From a virus, in IMG/VR virus record IMGVR_UViG_3300025132_000042, positions 1-58,481 of that record: 58,481 bases of DNA; one strand, written 5' to 3'. Under the pieces are notes generated by a model that saw nothing but the letters and a program-made list of their open reading frames with translations, searched no databases and had not been told where the DNA came from. This document shows positions 40,801-47,597 of the stretch, piece after piece; position 1 is the stretch's first letter; each line of letters starts with the position of its first letter. The position numbers and the translations under genes are program-made.

Positions 40801-41547
40801 ATTGCCTGCGCAGGTTTTCATTTGATCATAGGCGGTAAAGGCGCCGCTAGCGTGCTCTGTAAAGAACTTACCTCCGTTTTCATAGTCTTTTCTTATGAAG
40901 TCTACATATGCTCTTTGGGCCGGATTCATAGATGTCAATGCATCGTTGAGAATAGCGCTCTTGGGGGGCTTTGAGCCATCATAATTGGTAATGTCATAGG
41001 CTACCTCGTAACTACGCGTACCAGCGGACATCATGTGCTTAACTATTCTATTTTCATTGGTCTGTTTTAATAAATTATTGAGACTGCCATTTGTTGTGGC
41101 TGATGGTGTGCCTTCATGACGGTGGTTGCCTGTGACTGTTTTTGCCCATGCGCCTTCTATCTCTTCCTCTTCGCCCTTACGTTCACTGATAGCAGTAGAA
41201 ATTATGGAATCTTCTCCATCAGACATATAGCCCGGGCCCGATGAACCATATTTTCTGTCTGAAAAGCCAGTACTGCCACCCATTGATGCGCCCGTGCCGC
41301 CCGGATAGAACATATTGATTATGCTGTCCAATTCTTGTTGTTGAGCCGGTTCTAGATCATCGTAGGTTATCTCCTCCATAGGGGAGGCATCGGGGATGTA
41401 AGAGGCCAAAAGGGCATCCCGAAGTGGATCTTGCATAGCATCGTACCCAGCCATGCCATCGCGAATTTTTGGCCCACATTCGACAGCTGCTTCGAAACTT
41501 TCTAAGGCCTTCTGCGCTCTTGGGTCGTCTTGCTTGATCGCCCCCAT
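37849..41547 (-). CDS. Giant baseplate/virion structural protein, 1232 aa
   Basis: The protein has 1232 aa, is soluble and repeat-free, and lies in the tail gene block after the LysM-like baseplate gene. The C-terminal ~130 residues (TYIFVDPRGFAPTLSYNMNQ, FEDLTDYGLGGYYMVITSEHSFGPGYANTKINAKWTHQ) resemble the end domain of baseplate hub/tail proteins, where a 'Y-x-I-x-x-(I/V)-x-H-x-F-x-x-G-x-(Y/A)-x-T-x-(L/I)-x-A' strand pair occurs. The middle is unmatched. It may be a baseplate hub or spike-associated protein; the exact position in the tail is unknown. Confidence 0.6.
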   Translation of the reverse strand: MGAIKQDDPRAQKALESFEAAVECGPKIRDGMAGYDAMQDPLRDALLASYIPDASPMEEITYDDLEPAQQQELDSIINMFYPGGTGASMGGSTGFSDRKYGSSGPGYMSDGEDSIISTAISERKGEEEEIEGAWAKTVTGNHRHEGTPSATTNGSLNNLLKQTNENRIVKHMMSAGTRSYEVAYDITNYDGSKPPKSAILNDALTSMNPAQRAYVDFIRKDYENGGKFFTEHASGAFTAYDQMKTCAGNIKRRDDEYQKAIEAARDRNLQGLPADASSWDYFAAAGKELLGLSDVDDDLAKELFNTSNQSSTTELALTALGIDMNYKEQCYLLAKIIQLAEYKARIVDEGKDRGSPSKKPLPYVGKSGNASIMVNGDPFGFINKLTQSGKFEKFFDIRTSELSELQPYIRLYKVERNYKTGKEFENRISFDSTESPERLSDFFKKKEARGFGVGIKDFTFKYEGSNPFAVKKSISAKLTIHANTFDELIALRTGTAAKYRYLDLCLKTGDVERKKDQTYDDYVGKAMQRIQDSKNYKLDFRLKAVVGWSTPKAQGGVTVQRAIDKQALMDAIDESYITLNLTPTTHEFNIGDDGRVEFVINYLAYVDELFDQPNYNVFGTADLNAAAFLSEIEKKDALVSCNKGISRSAKADEGTLSTWMEELKTSSLQGLIEKLSSRKRIFYARIPRNQLALFTSEGPFYERGGATLNINASESLRKSLKKDLDQLIRPLDGKWKEVLNDEGKATGVDAEGLTFSEWDHIQKEKLMFSTSAINWDEEHVAFFFLSDLIDAVLSNIEEGIDNFETSLNKYMETPRTAGNPPFPTASPSQGEVKLELERFERLKQQFKKLRVVLGPIEIVNPTDEIGTTFLSLGDIPISVKYFVEWLSSKVVGKSSTSYPLSSFLSSFMNNMLRDFLNSNTCFAKRSFQKLRLFNTTITDYELLGTGYDSLTNLAEVLEARRVFLGGSVTDGGDEADEAMVVLGGQTRILNISGPEKGTKGPIDSERNYLIFHAGRTSPTEKMRGIRAVDQSRGIFHYLLGRDRGLIKNISLQRTSTAGHKEVRFEQEGYDGLQQLREVYDVEIDSFANINAWPGTYIFVDPRGFAPTLSYNMNQEGFNFEDLTDYGLGGYYMVITSEHSFGPGYANTKINAKWTHQIDQKADRPAAGGDVMEGFQADDTSTIPNLQNGKGKCSSERKARMKETFTGTEDSGFLSSFMKALGHDDEVSKKPKG

Positions 41548-41548
41548 C

Positions 41549-41878
41549 TTATTGACCCAAGACCCTTAAAACAGCCTCTAGTTCTAGTGGTATTTCAATA
41601 GGTGTTCCGCGCTCTAAGTGAGCCTCTGTGGGCACACCGTTGTACCACGCGATAACCCACCAATATCTAACGTCGGAATAATATGTATTTGCTAATTTGT
41701 AGAATCTGTCTCCAACGGTCCATATATGAGTGGTGCTACTGATCAACGCTCTGGTGGCTGGGCCCGGGTTGGCCAATATCGGTGTTTCAAAGTGTCTGAT
41801 TGTTTTTTGGCCGCGGCGAATTGGTTTATAATATTCGCTACTGTTTCTAAATATTCTATCTGTTTTATATCTTGCCAT
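41549..41878 (-). CDS. LysM-like baseplate protein (gp53-type)
   Basis: The protein has 109 aa. Residues ~50-100 match the LysM/gp53 baseplate wedge pattern: IWTVGDRFYKLANTYYSDVRYWWVIAWYNGVPTEAHLERGTPIEIP, i.e. 'GD-x-(F/L)-x-x-(I/L)A-x-x-x-Y-x-x-x-x-x-W-x-x-I-x-x-x-N ... G-x-x-(I/L)-x-(I/V)P'. Short LysM-like proteins in myophages anchor the baseplate or tail tube. Its neighbours are two other tail proteins. The gene ends next to the start of the 1232-aa gene. Confidence 0.75.
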   Translation of the reverse strand: MARYKTDRIFRNSSEYYKPIRRGQKTIRHFETPILANPGPATRALISSTTHIWTVGDRFYKLANTYYSDVRYWWVIAWYNGVPTEAHLERGTPIEIPLELEAVLRVLGQ

Positions 41879-41936
41879 AATTTATTTGTCGCCTTTCTCC
41901 GCTGATCATTCGGCGGGTCTTTTTTGTTTTCACCCG

Positions 41937-43091
41937 TCAATAGTGGAACATAACGTTGCCATCACGGTCCCTGATGACATATTGACCTGAGTCCGTATCC
42001 GCCACCGGGGTGCCTGTGCCCAGATCATGATCTGAGCCTATCCCCTGTACTGCATCCCCTAGTGCGTTAGCTTTTTTCATAGCCCGGGCCGTTTGTCGCG
42101 AACTGCGGCGATTAGCTACGGCATCTCTTTCGCTATCGCTAAGGCCCCATATTGCTTTGTTTTTCTTGGCTTTGGCGTTATCAATGCGGGCTTGAGGTGG
42201 ATTAGCGGCATCTATTATGGACTGTACATCATTTTTACCGTCAGCAAACGTACTGAAAGGATCACTAGCGATCGCATTGTACGGGAAGTTTTCATCATAA
42301 AAATCGGCGCCGCGGCGTGTTTTTTGCCAACCAAGAGGCTGCTCGTGGATTACTGAGAATTCTAGGTTGATTTCAAACAGTTTTGGTAATATGGTGTTTT
42401 CTGCCTTCATAAAAGCCCCGTCTTCACCTTCCAAGTTGTGCTGTATTGTCAAATTTGTTATTGCCCCCAATAGACCACCGGATGATTGATGATTACTTCG
42501 ATAATTTCTAAAGTGCTGCTCAGGGCTTTGAGTTTGACGGGCAGAGTTGGTCATAGTTGTTCCTTCGACCGCCACACGGCCGGGATTTGGATTAGATTTT
42601 TGTGCCAAGTTCATAACTTTAAGCCTAATCAGTGGAGATTGCGCAATTGTCTCAGCATCTCCTACGTTTTTATAATTTGGATATAAGAATTGAGCCAATT
42701 GCTGGATTTTAGTTAGATTTTCGTATGCTTCACCTTCAGTTCCTGCTGGTATTTTAAAGGCCAGCGTAATTCTCCGAGATGTATTTTTAAAAAGAATTAT
42801 TGGGTCTGCACGGCCATAGACCTTCTCATCTACCCAGTCTGAATTATAAGTTTCATTAAAAGCTGTTATGAACGATTTGAAGAAAATAGATCTACCAGAA
42901 GGCACATGCTGAAAAGATATCATCATCTTTCGCTTGTTTGCAAGGTAATCGCTACCATCAACAAAGTTTCTTACTTCTTTTTGCAATCGGCGCCCAACAG
43001 TAGGCGTCTTGTATCTTTTAGAGTCAAAGTGCGAATTAAAAAAATCGTGCGCTACGCTTATGTCTCCTGCGATTGAATCATCTTCAGCCAT
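41937..43091 (-). CDS. Tail/baseplate protein, 384 aa
   Basis: The protein has 384 aa. The core (FKSFITAFNETYNSDWVDEKVYGRADPIILFKNTSRRITLAFKIPAGTEGE) has the 'W-x-x-x-x-x-YGR-x-DPI-x-x-(F/Y)-x-x-T-x-R' pattern of phage tail-tube-initiator/baseplate proteins, followed by helix KIQQLAQFLYPNY. The C-terminus (NAKAKKNKAIWGLSDSERDAVANRRSSRQTARAMKK) is basic and helical. It sits after the tape measure gene, a position typical of the tube cap or baseplate hub. Function is inferred from family pattern and gene order. Confidence 0.65.
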   Translation of the reverse strand: MAEDDSIAGDISVAHDFFNSHFDSKRYKTPTVGRRLQKEVRNFVDGSDYLANKRKMMISFQHVPSGRSIFFKSFITAFNETYNSDWVDEKVYGRADPIILFKNTSRRITLAFKIPAGTEGEAYENLTKIQQLAQFLYPNYKNVGDAETIAQSPLIRLKVMNLAQKSNPNPGRVAVEGTTMTNSARQTQSPEQHFRNYRSNHQSSGGLLGAITNLTIQHNLEGEDGAFMKAENTILPKLFEINLEFSVIHEQPLGWQKTRRGADFYDENFPYNAIASDPFSTFADGKNDVQSIIDAANPPQARIDNAKAKKNKAIWGLSDSERDAVANRRSSRQTARAMKKANALGDAVQGIGSDHDLGTGTPVADTDSGQYVIRDRDGNVMFHY

Positions 43092-43145
43092 CTATCTTGG
43101 CTCCTTTACTATAAGTATCTAACGGACACATTTTTTATTGTTATA

Positions 43146-45734
43146 TTATGCAATCGGAGAAGCGAGTCCATTTATGGCCGCGGCGATTTTTTCACCCAAG
43201 CTCTTGTCCGTAACTCTTCCGATTTCTCTTCCATCCATGTGGACAACGTTATCAATCACTATCTTGGTGGCCATACGTTTTTGAGCCGATCTATACTGGC
43301 CAGCATTCATCTCTGGTCTTTGGGCGCCAGTGGCGACGGCTGCTACTGCTGCAGCAGATGCTATTTCTGCCACTGCTTCAGTATCTATAGCTGCTTGCGC
43401 TGCAGCACGATTTGTGGTTATAGCTTCAAGATTGCCGGCTGTTTCCATTACTTCAGGGGTGCCAATCTGCACTGTTTTGATTAGTCTTGTCAGCGCAATC
43501 GTCTTATTGGTATTTAAATCTTCCATAGCCTCGCCAATCTCTTCAATGGCATCCGCTATCTTGGACATGTTTTCTACTGTGTTGCTGAATTTATCAAACT
43601 CAGTTAGGAGATTAGTCATGTTGGTTGTATCCATACTTTGCAAGGTTTCATTAAACATAGCAAAGCTTTTTGCCGTCATTAACATCCCGGCGCCAATTAA
43701 GGCTATTCCACCACCCAGATAAAGGAGAGCAGAGCCTGCGACGGCGGCCACGGGTGCTGTCTTGGCTAGAACGAAGATCATTAATGTAAACGCTAGTGTA
43801 AAGCCAATTATTGCTGCAGCGGCTGGCCATGCTGCGTCCCCTAAGCCTCCAAAGCTCTGAGCCATGAATCCTAAGCCAATGGCGCCGGCGGCGACGCCCA
43901 GCCCAATGAGAAGGACTGCAGCGCCAAAGGCAAACATGAGCGGTGTCAATTTAGCTAAAGAGACGGCGGTTGCATCAGACAACAGTATGGATTCTTTAGT
44001 TACTTCATTTTTAGTTTTTTCTGCGCCGGCAAGCCCCAAAAGCCCTATGGCACGGAGGCTTTCTATTACAAACAGCCCCATCATTGTAGCTTTATAAAGA
44101 ACAAAGGCGCCAACAAGAGCCATTATCACATAGCCCAAGCCAGTCGCGAACCCTTTATTCGTTGCGAGGAAGTCACCAAATTTCTGCAGTAAGTCGATTG
44201 CTGGCTCAAGAACTACAATAAGACTCCGCATAGCGCCGTTAAACTTTTCTTGAACTTTTGTTGCTTCCGCTGCTTTTTTCTCTAATTCAACAATTTCGGC
44301 TTGGCTTAATTGTGCTGAATCTGCTAAGCCTTCTAAATTGCCAGACATCAACATTGCTAGTTCATTCGGGCTATCAAGACCTACTGACTCAGCAATGAAT
44401 TTTCTTTGGTAGTATCCCATGGTGTCATATTCTAGCCCTGCAGCCGATAGCGAGTCTCTGATCATTTCAAAACGTTCAACAGGATCAGTTGCCATCATAA
44501 GATCCATAGCATTAACAAAGTTTCCGCCTAGCGCCGCATTAAGCTTACCGGCTTGGGTGGCTGCTCCGTCAAACGTATCGAATGCTTCTGATATCTTGAT
44601 TATCTTGTTGATTTCAAGGCCTGTTTTCTTGAAAGCGAATGCAAGCCTAGCAAATGCCATTGGGCCATCTTTACCCAGTTTAGCTAAAGCTCCGCTAGAG
44701 GCTTGAAACTCTTTTGCCATCATTTGGGGTGGTATCTGTAGCTTGGACGCCAAAGCTTCAAGTTGCATGGCTGTCTGAGCGGCCTGTGGGCCCGTTTGGC
44801 CGAAAGCTTTGTTAGATGCTTGCACACCAGCAGCAAAGTCTTTGAAGTCTACTCCACGGCGTCCTAAGAGTGCACCAATTTTGCCGATTTCGTCTCTTGT
44901 TTCTGGGCTTAAAGTAGTAAAATCAGTGAATGTGGTATAAAGTGCTGCGTTCGCGTCGGAAACCTCAGATATCTGAACCCCAAGTTGCCGCAAGTCTTCA
45001 TACTGTCCGCGAATTGATTTAGCAAACTCTCTCGACGAGCCGGTGGTTTTGATAAAATTAGCTTCTGCTTCTTCAAGGGCAAAAACGAGACCTACAACAG
45101 AGTCGAGATAAGACCTTACCGCCGCGGCGCCTAATGCTTTTGCCATACCTTGGAGTGCGATCCGACCACCCTTGAATGCCTTTGTTAATTTTTCTGCGTT
45201 TTCAACATTAAAAAATTTATTCTTCTCATATACAGCGAAAACCGTGCCAAGGGTTTTACCAATTTCTTTTGCTACCGTTAGTTGTTCTTTATATGCCTCG
45301 TTTTGTTTTCTGAGTTGATCGACTTTTTCTTTTTGTTTTAAAACTTCTTCGTCAGTTACTGACTTAGTTTCAAGTAAAATTTGAAGTTGTTTTTGTTCAA
45401 CTGCTAGTTGGGCGTCTAAAACTTCCTGTTTGTACCTTCCGCTTGTATTTATATTTTGGTACGCTACGAGTTGCTGCTTTAAGACCTCTAGCTCTTCGAA
45501 CAATGCAGCTTTTGAATTCCTGCGTTGACGAATCATGTCTTGGGTTATAGAGCGCTGGTCTGATATCGCAGCTTTGATGTTACCGTGTTCGCGAAGGGCT
45601 GCAGCTAATAAAGCTTTTTGTTCTTCATCGAGAGTTTTTCCAAGACTCTGAAGCCTTTGAATCTCTTTTAAGCCTTCAATGATCTCTTCTTGGATCTGTA
45701 AATCTTCTCTGGTGTATTTTATGCCGTCAGCCAA
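43146..45734 (-). CDS. Tail tape measure protein
   Basis: The protein has 862 aa. The first ~160 residues are a charged coiled coil (LQIQEEIIEGLKEIQRLQSLGKTLDEEQ...). Residues ~170-520 are helical and Ala/Leu-rich. Three to five hydrophobic segments follow at about 525-700 (FATGLGYVIMALVGAFVLYKA, LMFAFGAAVLLIGLGVAAGAI, AAAIIGFTLAFTLMIFVLA and others). This mix of coiled coil, Ala-rich helix and membrane segments after tube and chaperone genes is characteristic of tape measure proteins, which set tail length and help DNA pass the inner membrane. The start is TTG at 45734 with GGGAG upstream; no ATG is nearby. Confidence 0.87.
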   Translation of the reverse strand: MADGIKYTREDLQIQEEIIEGLKEIQRLQSLGKTLDEEQKALLAAALREHGNIKAAISDQRSITQDMIRQRRNSKAALFEELEVLKQQLVAYQNINTSGRYKQEVLDAQLAVEQKQLQILLETKSVTDEEVLKQKEKVDQLRKQNEAYKEQLTVAKEIGKTLGTVFAVYEKNKFFNVENAEKLTKAFKGGRIALQGMAKALGAAAVRSYLDSVVGLVFALEEAEANFIKTTGSSREFAKSIRGQYEDLRQLGVQISEVSDANAALYTTFTDFTTLSPETRDEIGKIGALLGRRGVDFKDFAAGVQASNKAFGQTGPQAAQTAMQLEALASKLQIPPQMMAKEFQASSGALAKLGKDGPMAFARLAFAFKKTGLEINKIIKISEAFDTFDGAATQAGKLNAALGGNFVNAMDLMMATDPVERFEMIRDSLSAAGLEYDTMGYYQRKFIAESVGLDSPNELAMLMSGNLEGLADSAQLSQAEIVELEKKAAEATKVQEKFNGAMRSLIVVLEPAIDLLQKFGDFLATNKGFATGLGYVIMALVGAFVLYKATMMGLFVIESLRAIGLLGLAGAEKTKNEVTKESILLSDATAVSLAKLTPLMFAFGAAVLLIGLGVAAGAIGLGFMAQSFGGLGDAAWPAAAAIIGFTLAFTLMIFVLAKTAPVAAVAGSALLYLGGGIALIGAGMLMTAKSFAMFNETLQSMDTTNMTNLLTEFDKFSNTVENMSKIADAIEEIGEAMEDLNTNKTIALTRLIKTVQIGTPEVMETAGNLEAITTNRAAAQAAIDTEAVAEIASAAAVAAVATGAQRPEMNAGQYRSAQKRMATKIVIDNVVHMDGREIGRVTDKSLGEKIAAAINGLASPIA

Positions 45735-45787
45735 GGTATAGTTCTCCCATGCTATAAATGTACTCTAAGATTAATTAGTTATACAAG

Positions 45788-45811
45788 AAAAAAGACGGAG
45801 TTAACCGTCTT
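45788..45811 (-). terminator. Rho-independent terminator between hub gene and tape measure
   Basis: A 7-bp stem (45792-45798 with 45805-45811, 6-nt loop) is followed on the minus strand by a run of five to six T. It overlaps the stop codon of the gp26-partner gene. It may attenuate transcription into the tape measure gene. Confidence 0.7.
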
Positions 45812-46077
45812 TACATATTCTCAAACTGTGCCGGCAGATGAGGCTGGTTTGCTTCCGATAAAACCTGCGAGTTACGACCGCCACCTTTTTGAGCCGTTTC
45901 AATTGCTTCTTTTTCGGCCTCTAGTTGTCTCACAAGTCTTTCAACAAACCACTTTCGTAATCCAACAGGCAAGTTATATGCTTCAGAAAACGACCAGCCA
46001 CCTGAATACTTCAGGAAAAAGAATTGCTCATATATGTTTTCCATATACTCATCGGTCAGGCCAAAAAAAGTCCGCAT
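45811..46077 (-). CDS. Small tail assembly (hub chaperone-like) protein, 88 aa
   Basis: The ATG at 46077 follows GGAGG at a 9-nt spacing, inside the end of the gp26-like gene. The product, MRTFFGLTDEYMENIYEQFFFLKYSGGWSFSEAYNLPVGLRKW and on, has the small soluble helical look of tail assembly chaperones that precede tape measure genes. The open frame extends further upstream in the same frame, within the gp26-like gene, allowing a frameshift fusion. Its stop overlaps the terminator stem. Gene order matches the hub assembly genes of T4-like phages. Confidence 0.7.
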   Translation of the reverse strand: MRTFFGLTDEYMENIYEQFFFLKYSGGWSFSEAYNLPVGLRKWFVERLVRQLEAEKEAIETAQKGGGRNSQVLSEANQPHLPAQFENM

Positions 46078-46906
46078 TAAGCGGGACCTCCATGTCCTGC
46101 TCGTGATCGCACTCGCCACAAGCAAATATCTGAGTTAAATCTATGTTAGGAGAGGCGGCTTTGTAAGCTGCTCTCAAGTGCCTAGCATCAATTGCTGGTA
46201 TGTTTTCAACAAAATATTGAATTGCTTCTTTTGAAGAATCTCCGTTTACTGCCAATACCATGAATGCGATTTGTCTGGTTATATTTCTTTCGTGGGACTT
46301 GGATTTTTTGTCTTTTTCCATACCATTCAGCAAGAGCTTTTCATCATGACCAGTAAGCAACCTGAAAGTGACCCCAACCTTGGTTTTTGGCAATGTGACG
46401 TCAAAGGTGCCATTTTCATTATTCGTAACCCCCAAAGATTCACAGTCCTCTCCCGAATATACAGTAGCCGTTCTTAAATCAAAAGAATATTTTTGATTTG
46501 CTCCGCAAGTAGGACACACTACTGTGGTATTGTAGTCACTGCCATATCCGGATATTCTAGTTGCCACAATGATTGCATTTTTGTCTGCAACATATAAAGT
46601 ATCGGTATTGATGTTTTTATCCAGAATTAAACTAGATAATACTCGCTCCAAAGCAATACCTTTTCGCAACAGCGTTTGAGACGTTAGCATGTCTTCTTCT
46701 TTCGCTGTCATTTGTTTTATTTCGATACTTGTCTGCTTGTGCAGAGGGTGACCTTCTGGGTAGTATCTACCCCCTGTTGGCAGCTCCACAAACTCGCTGG
46801 GCACGACAAAAGAAAATCCGGGATTTTCATTTTGCATAACTTGTGAAGGTGCGGGACTAGTGTCCTGTTGATGAGCGCCTAAGCGATCATTGTTGTTTCT
46901 CGACAA
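46049..46906 (-). CDS. Baseplate hub protein, T4 gp26-like
   Basis: The protein has 285 aa. Residues ~30-130 match the T4 baseplate family pattern: FVELPTGGRYYPEGHPL, MTAKEEDMLTSQTLLRKGIALERVLSSLI, DKNAIIVATRISGYGSDYNTTVVCPTCG. The Cys pair (CPTC ~131-134) and the second pair FACGECD (~266-271) could bind zinc. The start is a TTG at 46906 with AGAGGTG upstream. It lies between the tail tube gene and the tape measure, as in T4-like phages, and overlaps the next gene by 29 nt at a T7 run. Confidence 0.82.
   Translation of the reverse strand: MSRNNNDRLGAHQQDTSPAPSQVMQNENPGFSFVVPSEFVELPTGGRYYPEGHPLHKQTSIEIKQMTAKEEDMLTSQTLLRKGIALERVLSSLILDKNINTDTLYVADKNAIIVATRISGYGSDYNTTVVCPTCGANQKYSFDLRTATVYSGEDCESLGVTNNENGTFDVTLPKTKVGVTFRLLTGHDEKLLLNGMEKDKKSKSHERNITRQIAFMVLAVNGDSSKEAIQYFVENIPAIDARHLRAAYKAASPNIDLTQIFACGECDHEQDMEVPLNADFFWPDR
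46063..46069 (-). promoter_or_regulatory. T7 run, possible frameshift site in hub gene overlap
   Basis: Seven consecutive T on the minus strand lie in the 29-nt overlap of the gp26-like gene and the 88-aa gene. The downstream frame is +1 (equivalently -2) to the upstream one, and both frames read TTT TTT across it. A stop follows 12-18 nt later. Frameshifts at such runs produce chaperone fusions before the tape measure gene in many phages. Confidence 0.45.
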
Positions 46907-46938
46907 TTTACACCTCTCGTTTTATTTTGTCTTTGTTA

Positions 46939-47526
46939 TTATACTCTAAAGAACTCTTGACCTTGAGTACCATTGACTGAAGAAGACGGTCTAGCGGTTT
47001 CAACGCGAGCCCAATCATATTTAATGGTGACGGCCATTTCGACCAATTCATCATCGCCATAAGCCAAGTCGCCATATTTGACTTCAGTAAGGAATGAGTT
47101 CCAGAGTGTCCAAGTTTCAAGTGGGTTGCCTTCAGCATCAATTTGAGTAATAATAATAGTTCCGAGCGCGCCGGCGGCCTTTGCTTTAGACATAGTGCCT
47201 AACGAGTTGCTGTCAGTGGGCGGGGAATAACCTGATTGTACCACAATGTCGGAAAAAGTTGCAGTTGCGTCTGGGTCAACTGGATCAACAAGAGTTAATG
47301 ATACGTCCTGCCAAGTGACAGAGCCGGGATAATAAAATGTGTGATTTAAAAATTTGTGCTCCGAAGAAGCAATCTGAAAAGAGGGCTTGGATACGGTCTT
47401 GGCATACCATACGGTAGCACCGCCGATTGGCGAATCAATCCCTTGAAATTCGACTGTAAATCTAAATTTTCTTTTTGGGTCTTTTAAAGTTGTGTCTTGA
47501 CTAAAATCTGTTGACCAGAATGGCAT
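46939..47526 (-). CDS. Tail tube protein (gp19-like)
   Basis: The protein has 195 aa with a beta-rich sandwich: FRFTVEFQGIDSPIGGATVWYAKTVSKPSFQIASSEHKFLNHTFYYPGSVTWQDVSLTLVDP, then IIITQIDAEGNPLETWTLWNSFLTEVKYGDLAYGDDELVEMAVTIKYDWARVE. The Y-P-G-x-V-x-W and 'DEL-x-x-x-x-x-T-(I/L)-x-YDWA' patterns are those of T4-type tail tubes. It polymerises inside the sheath. The gene follows the sheath gene directly and carries an ACTAYTTA motif 36 nt upstream. Confidence 0.93.
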   Translation of the reverse strand: MPFWSTDFSQDTTLKDPKRKFRFTVEFQGIDSPIGGATVWYAKTVSKPSFQIASSEHKFLNHTFYYPGSVTWQDVSLTLVDPVDPDATATFSDIVVQSGYSPPTDSNSLGTMSKAKAAGALGTIIITQIDAEGNPLETWTLWNSFLTEVKYGDLAYGDDELVEMAVTIKYDWARVETARPSSSVNGTQGQEFFRV

Positions 47527-47561
47527 GGTTTAGGTACTCCTGTTAGTGTTTATCCTATTTT

Positions 47562-47569
47562 TAAGTAGT
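47562..47569 (-). promoter_or_regulatory. Candidate late promoter motif ACTACTTA (tube gene)
   Basis: The minus strand reads AACTACTTAAAAATAGG, 36 nt before the tail tube ATG and directly after the hairpin at 47573-47590. It is one of the exact ACTAYTTA copies placed 20-55 nt before structural genes. Confidence 0.45.
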
Positions 47570-47572
47570 TGC

Positions 47573-47590
47573 GCGGGGGAAATCCCCCAC
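47573..47590. terminator. GC-rich hairpin between sheath and tube genes
   Basis: GCGGGGGA (47573-47580) pairs with TCCCCCAC (47583-47590) with one mismatch and a 2-nt loop. On the plus strand it is followed by CTTTTTT; on the minus strand the T-run is before the stem, so classical termination of minus-strand transcripts is doubtful. It may stabilise or process the sheath mRNA end. Confidence 0.45.
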
Positions 47591-47597
47591 GACTTTT

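Noticed and set aside
41898-41925. CCGC...GCGG dyad with a plus-strand T-run in the gap before the LysM-like gene
   Set aside because: The stem is only 4 bp and the T-run is on the wrong strand for minus-strand transcription.
41743-41940. 65-aa minus-strand frame overlapping the LysM-like and 384-aa genes
   Set aside because: It overlaps the LysM-like gene in another frame, and lacks its own convincing ribosome site and any recognisable pattern.
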